Below, piece by piece: positions 61,142 to 64,000 of a DNA stretch of 64,000 bases. The notes below the pieces were generated by a model. The model worked only from the letters and a program-made list of their open reading frames with translations. It was not told the DNA's origin and did no database searches. This DNA is from Hippophae tibetana. Lineage: Eukaryota > Streptophyta > Magnoliopsida > Rosales > Elaeagnaceae. Position numbers and translations under genes: made by a program. Every line of letters starts with the position of its first letter. The stretch's first letter is position 1. The DNA lies in assembly GCA_037013495.1 (NCBI GenBank), contig CM072807.1, forward strand, positions 15,627,001 to 15,691,000. The letters run 5' to 3'.

Positions 61142-63164
61142 TGTTGATAACTGTATTTTATATAGTTATTTTCACATATTTTATTAATTAAAACAACTAT
61201 ATTCTTAATGTTTTTAGTTAATTTTAGTTTAATAAATTAATATTTATTGTTTTTATTTTATTTTAATAAAAATTAAATAATTTGTATCGAAAACGTAGTT
61301 AATTGCAAATATATATCCAAAAATATAATTTCAAATAAAAGAGTGTTTAATTGCAATTTGTAAAAGTCAAAAATATAATTTAAATTAAAATTGGGCTTAA
61401 TTTTAATTATTGAAAGTTTAAAAATTTAATTTAAATTACCAAAAGGGCTATATTGTAATTAAACAAAGTTTAAAATGGAATTTGAAATATATTTGTGGAT
61501 GAAAATACAATTAAATAAAAATAAGTTTTCTGCGCAGGTGAATAATTCCACGCGGCATCATCCACGGTTCAATGTGGACCGTCAGATCAACGCAGAAACG
61601 GTTAGGATGGGCGCGTGTTCTTCAAACCCGACCAAGGAGAGTGGGAGCAGAAATTCACTTCACGCAGCGCGGCGCCCGAGTGGGACCCACTGGCCGCGTA
61701 GACTGGCGTGCAGGATGGGTCCCACATGTCGGCTGCGCAGAATTCCCCGAGGCGCATCGCTCACCGTTGGATCCGTTGAACGGTCCAGATTGAAACACGT
61801 GGATCCAGCTGTCGCGCACCGAGCCGCTACTCGACATGTTCCCGTGCATTGCGCAACATCGTTTCTCCATGAGCCCGACCTGCACGTCCAATGAAACGCT
61901 GCCACGTGTCTCTGAATTGCTCGCAGCCAATCACATAGCGACACGTGGCATGCGTATAAGAAAAAAAAAATTTTAAACGCGCAGAATTGTTTTCACGCGT
62001 GATATTTTTTTATTCCCCCCATGTATTCGTGTCCCCCGCTATTTAATTAAAAAATAATATAACAATATTAAAAAAAAAGGAATAATTAAATATTGGGGGA
62101 TATATTTAACGGGAATATTTTTCATTTTGGACGTGTTTTAGTTTTCTTTTTTTCACAGAATCCTCTATTCTTCATTGTTTTCATATTTTCTGTACAGAGA
62201 GTTTTTCTCTCAAAAATTTGTGAAGGATTTTCGAGTTCTACCTATTTTGATTATTTCCTCTTAAGAAGTATTATTTTTCCCTCTCTGCGTGTCTCTTTTA
62301 CACGCAGAAAATTTTATTTTAACATTTTTGTGTTGTATTCTCTTAGGGAAATTACAGAGAAAGAGGTTGATGAAGAAGAATGAAATGGAAGAAATTATTT
62401 TTCATTGAGGAATCCTGAAAGAGTTTCTCCTAACTCATTTTATTTTAATATTTTGTTTCTCTGCAATGTTTTATTTTTGTGGTGTTGTAATTTTAATTTC
62501 TGCTATGAACTAATATATTCGTTCTAGGGTTGCAGTGTTACGTAAATTATGAAACTAGAAGTAATTATTTTTGAATGATTTATGGAACTGTTTTGAGTTT
62601 TTTATTTTATCTGCTTAAAATGTTTTTAATAATCGGAAGATTGATTAACTGATATGTGACATTTAAATAAACTTGAAAAAGGAATTTATGTGGGGTGCTC
62701 GGGATAAAATAACGCATATACATAAGGGATAGAAATATACTTTTATTGTATGTGTAACTTTTGAGAACTCAGAACTTAATAAATCTGATTGAAATTAATT
62801 CTCATAGGAATATAGTGAATCATTTTAACTGGATGTGTCTGTATGGAGCTTGAAAGAGATATATGGATAAATTAGGAGTTCTTGGTTAATAACTTAAAAC
62901 AGAAGAACATAAATCAAGAGAGAATAAAATATTCAAGTGAATTAATTTGGGTAAACTGCAATCCTAGAATTTTCATAAAAATTGTTAAAAAGAAGCTACA
63001 AGTATTGATTAAGTCAAACTGCATAAAATTATTGATTGTTTGAATAAAATTAGATTTAAATTATTTTAGTAATTAACAAGAGTTTGTAACATTTCTCTGT
63101 GGGAACGATAATTTATTTATCATATTATTACTTGAGACCGTGTATACTTGCACGTTTTTTGTGT
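61142..63164 (+). repeat. 3' LTR of Athila element
   Basis: Starts TGTTGATAACTG after the polypurine tract and ends at TTTTTTGTGT beside chromovirus sequence. Near-identical to 52109-54135. Confidence 0.9.
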
Positions 63165-64000
63165 AGTCAATCACTCAACCAAAATTGTCTTGTCTTTCCT
63201 TCCTTGATAAGGCAAGGAGGTTTTGAGTTAGGGCATCATGTTCCAACCTTTTTTTGTTCCTTTCTAACAAGGGACTGCTTGGTCTACTCAAGGCTGCTAA
63301 CTCCACATTTTGACTTAGTGCATCAACCACTATGTTGGCTTTATCAGACTTGTAGTCAAACTCTGCCAAGAAATCTTGCTATCAAGCTTGCTTGGGACTC
63401 AACTTTTTCTGAGTCTAGAAGTAGCTGGTTGCTACATTGTCCATCATGATCACAAAGTGAGAACCCAACAAGTAGTGTTGTCACACCCTTAGGCAATGGA
63501 TGATAGTTGTCATCTCTTTTTCCTGTATTGTGTAACGACGTTTGGTGTCATTAAGCTTACGACTCTCATAAGCTATCAGATGCCCTTCTTGCATCAACAC
63601 TCCACCAATGGAAAAGTCTGAAGCATTTGTATGCAGCTCATACATCTTGGAGGGATCTAGTAGACAAAGCACCAATTCTCTATTACTGGCCTTCTTCAAG
63701 TCTTTGAATGAAACTTGACATTCACTTGTCCATTCCCAATACTTGTTTTTCTTGAGTAGGTCATTTAGTGGGGCTGCTCTTGCTGAGTATGAATTGATGA
63801 ACCTCCTGTAGTAGTTCACAAGTCCAAGGAAAGACCTTAATTTAGGGACCTTAGTAGGAGGTTCCCATTCTTGGATGGCTTTCACCTTGGTTTCATCCAT
63901 CATAAGCTTCTCATCTTTTATCCTATGCCCTAAGAACATCACCCCATCTTGGGTAAAGGAACATTTTTCCTTCTTGACATATAGCTCATTTTCCCTCAAG
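63165..64000 (-). pseudogene. Chromovirus reverse transcriptase/RNase H part
   Basis: 63481-63999 reads [54 protein letters not shown] and [16 protein letters not shown], the RT end and RNase H of a chromovirus. 63175-63369 continues with DYKSDKANIVVDALS. Runs off the right edge. Confidence 0.88.

Larger units (their letters stand above)
52109..63164 (+). mobile_element. Ty3/gypsy Athila-lineage retrotransposon, looks whole and young
   Basis: An 11-kb + strand element inside the chromovirus. Two ~2.02-kb LTRs (52109-54153 and 61142-63164) are about 99% alike by eye, with some 15-20 differences seen. The primer-binding site at 54160-54176 (TGGCGCCGTTGCCGAGG) fits tRNA-Asp, as in Athila. One uninterrupted gag-pol frame spans 54372-59714. 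A polypurine tract (TTTGGGGGTG) precedes the right LTR. On the usual plant LTR clocks this divergence means a few hundred thousand years. There is no env-like frame in the 1.4 kb after pol. Flanking bases do not give a clean duplication. Confidence 0.93.
50234..64000 (-). mobile_element. Ty3/gypsy chromovirus (outer element), interrupted
   Basis: A - strand chromovirus fossil that runs off the right edge. The 3' LTR is 50234-50945. Left of the insertion are chromodomain, integrase tail and integrase core (51060-52108); right of it are RNase H and RT parts (63165-64000). The interruption is an Athila-lineage element at 52109-63164. The chromodomain at the integrase C terminus defines chromoviruses. 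Incomplete and broken; its 5' LTR lies beyond the window. Confidence 0.85.

Overview
The window is nuclear DNA from a flowering plant, most likely a eudicot. It is AT-rich, its genes have short introns, and it is crowded with plant-type LTR retrotransposons. No rRNA, tRNA, CRISPR array, operon or bacterial signal was seen. Three host genes can be read with confidence. FANCL is on the + strand at about 5969-9715: a RING-type E3 ubiquitin ligase of the Fanconi anaemia DNA-repair pathway, with ten exons readable from 6070 and a tentative first exon before them. A xyloglucan endotransglucosylase/hydrolase of the XTH6/7/8 type is on the - strand at 12613-14185 (four exons, 302 aa). A divergent 152-aa RAD6/UBC2-like ubiquitin-conjugating enzyme is on the - strand at 43067-45583 (six exons), with a hAT transposase fragment in its largest intron. 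FANCL is an E3 and the third gene is an E2, but the two lie about 33 kb apart and nothing in the sequence ties them together.

The rest is mostly mobile DNA and AT-rich spacer. From left to right: 1-5.8 kb is spacer holding a terminal-inverted-repeat element with a telomere-like core (3626-4536). FANCL follows, then a transcript-like stretch, then XTH. A Ty1/copia (Tork/Tnt1-like) element lies on the - strand at 14872-19929. A second telomere-core element (20866-21754) and a fold-back element (23085-23393) follow. A decayed Ty3/gypsy Tat-lineage element spans about 24061-31762; it carries a ~190-bp tandem array and an antisense extra coding region between integrase and 3' LTR. A second - strand copia element is at 33448-38397, just downstream of a small exon-like ORF.

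After the E2 gene, 48-64 kb is a nest of retroelements: a copia gag scrap, a probable solo LTR, and a chromodomain-bearing Ty3/gypsy chromovirus (50234 to beyond the right edge). A nearly whole, young Athila-lineage element of about 11 kb (52109-63164) has inserted into the chromovirus. It has 2-kb LTRs and one uninterrupted 1780-aa gag-pol frame.

The most interesting signals are the tandem array and antisense frame of the Tat element, heat-shock-element-like clusters in the chromovirus LTR, an ABRE/CCAAT/TATA block in the Athila LTR, the two-copy telomere-core TIR family, and the divergent E2 gene. Exon limits were set by eye from splice signals and reading-frame continuity. Family names rest on recognised motifs; no database search was run.
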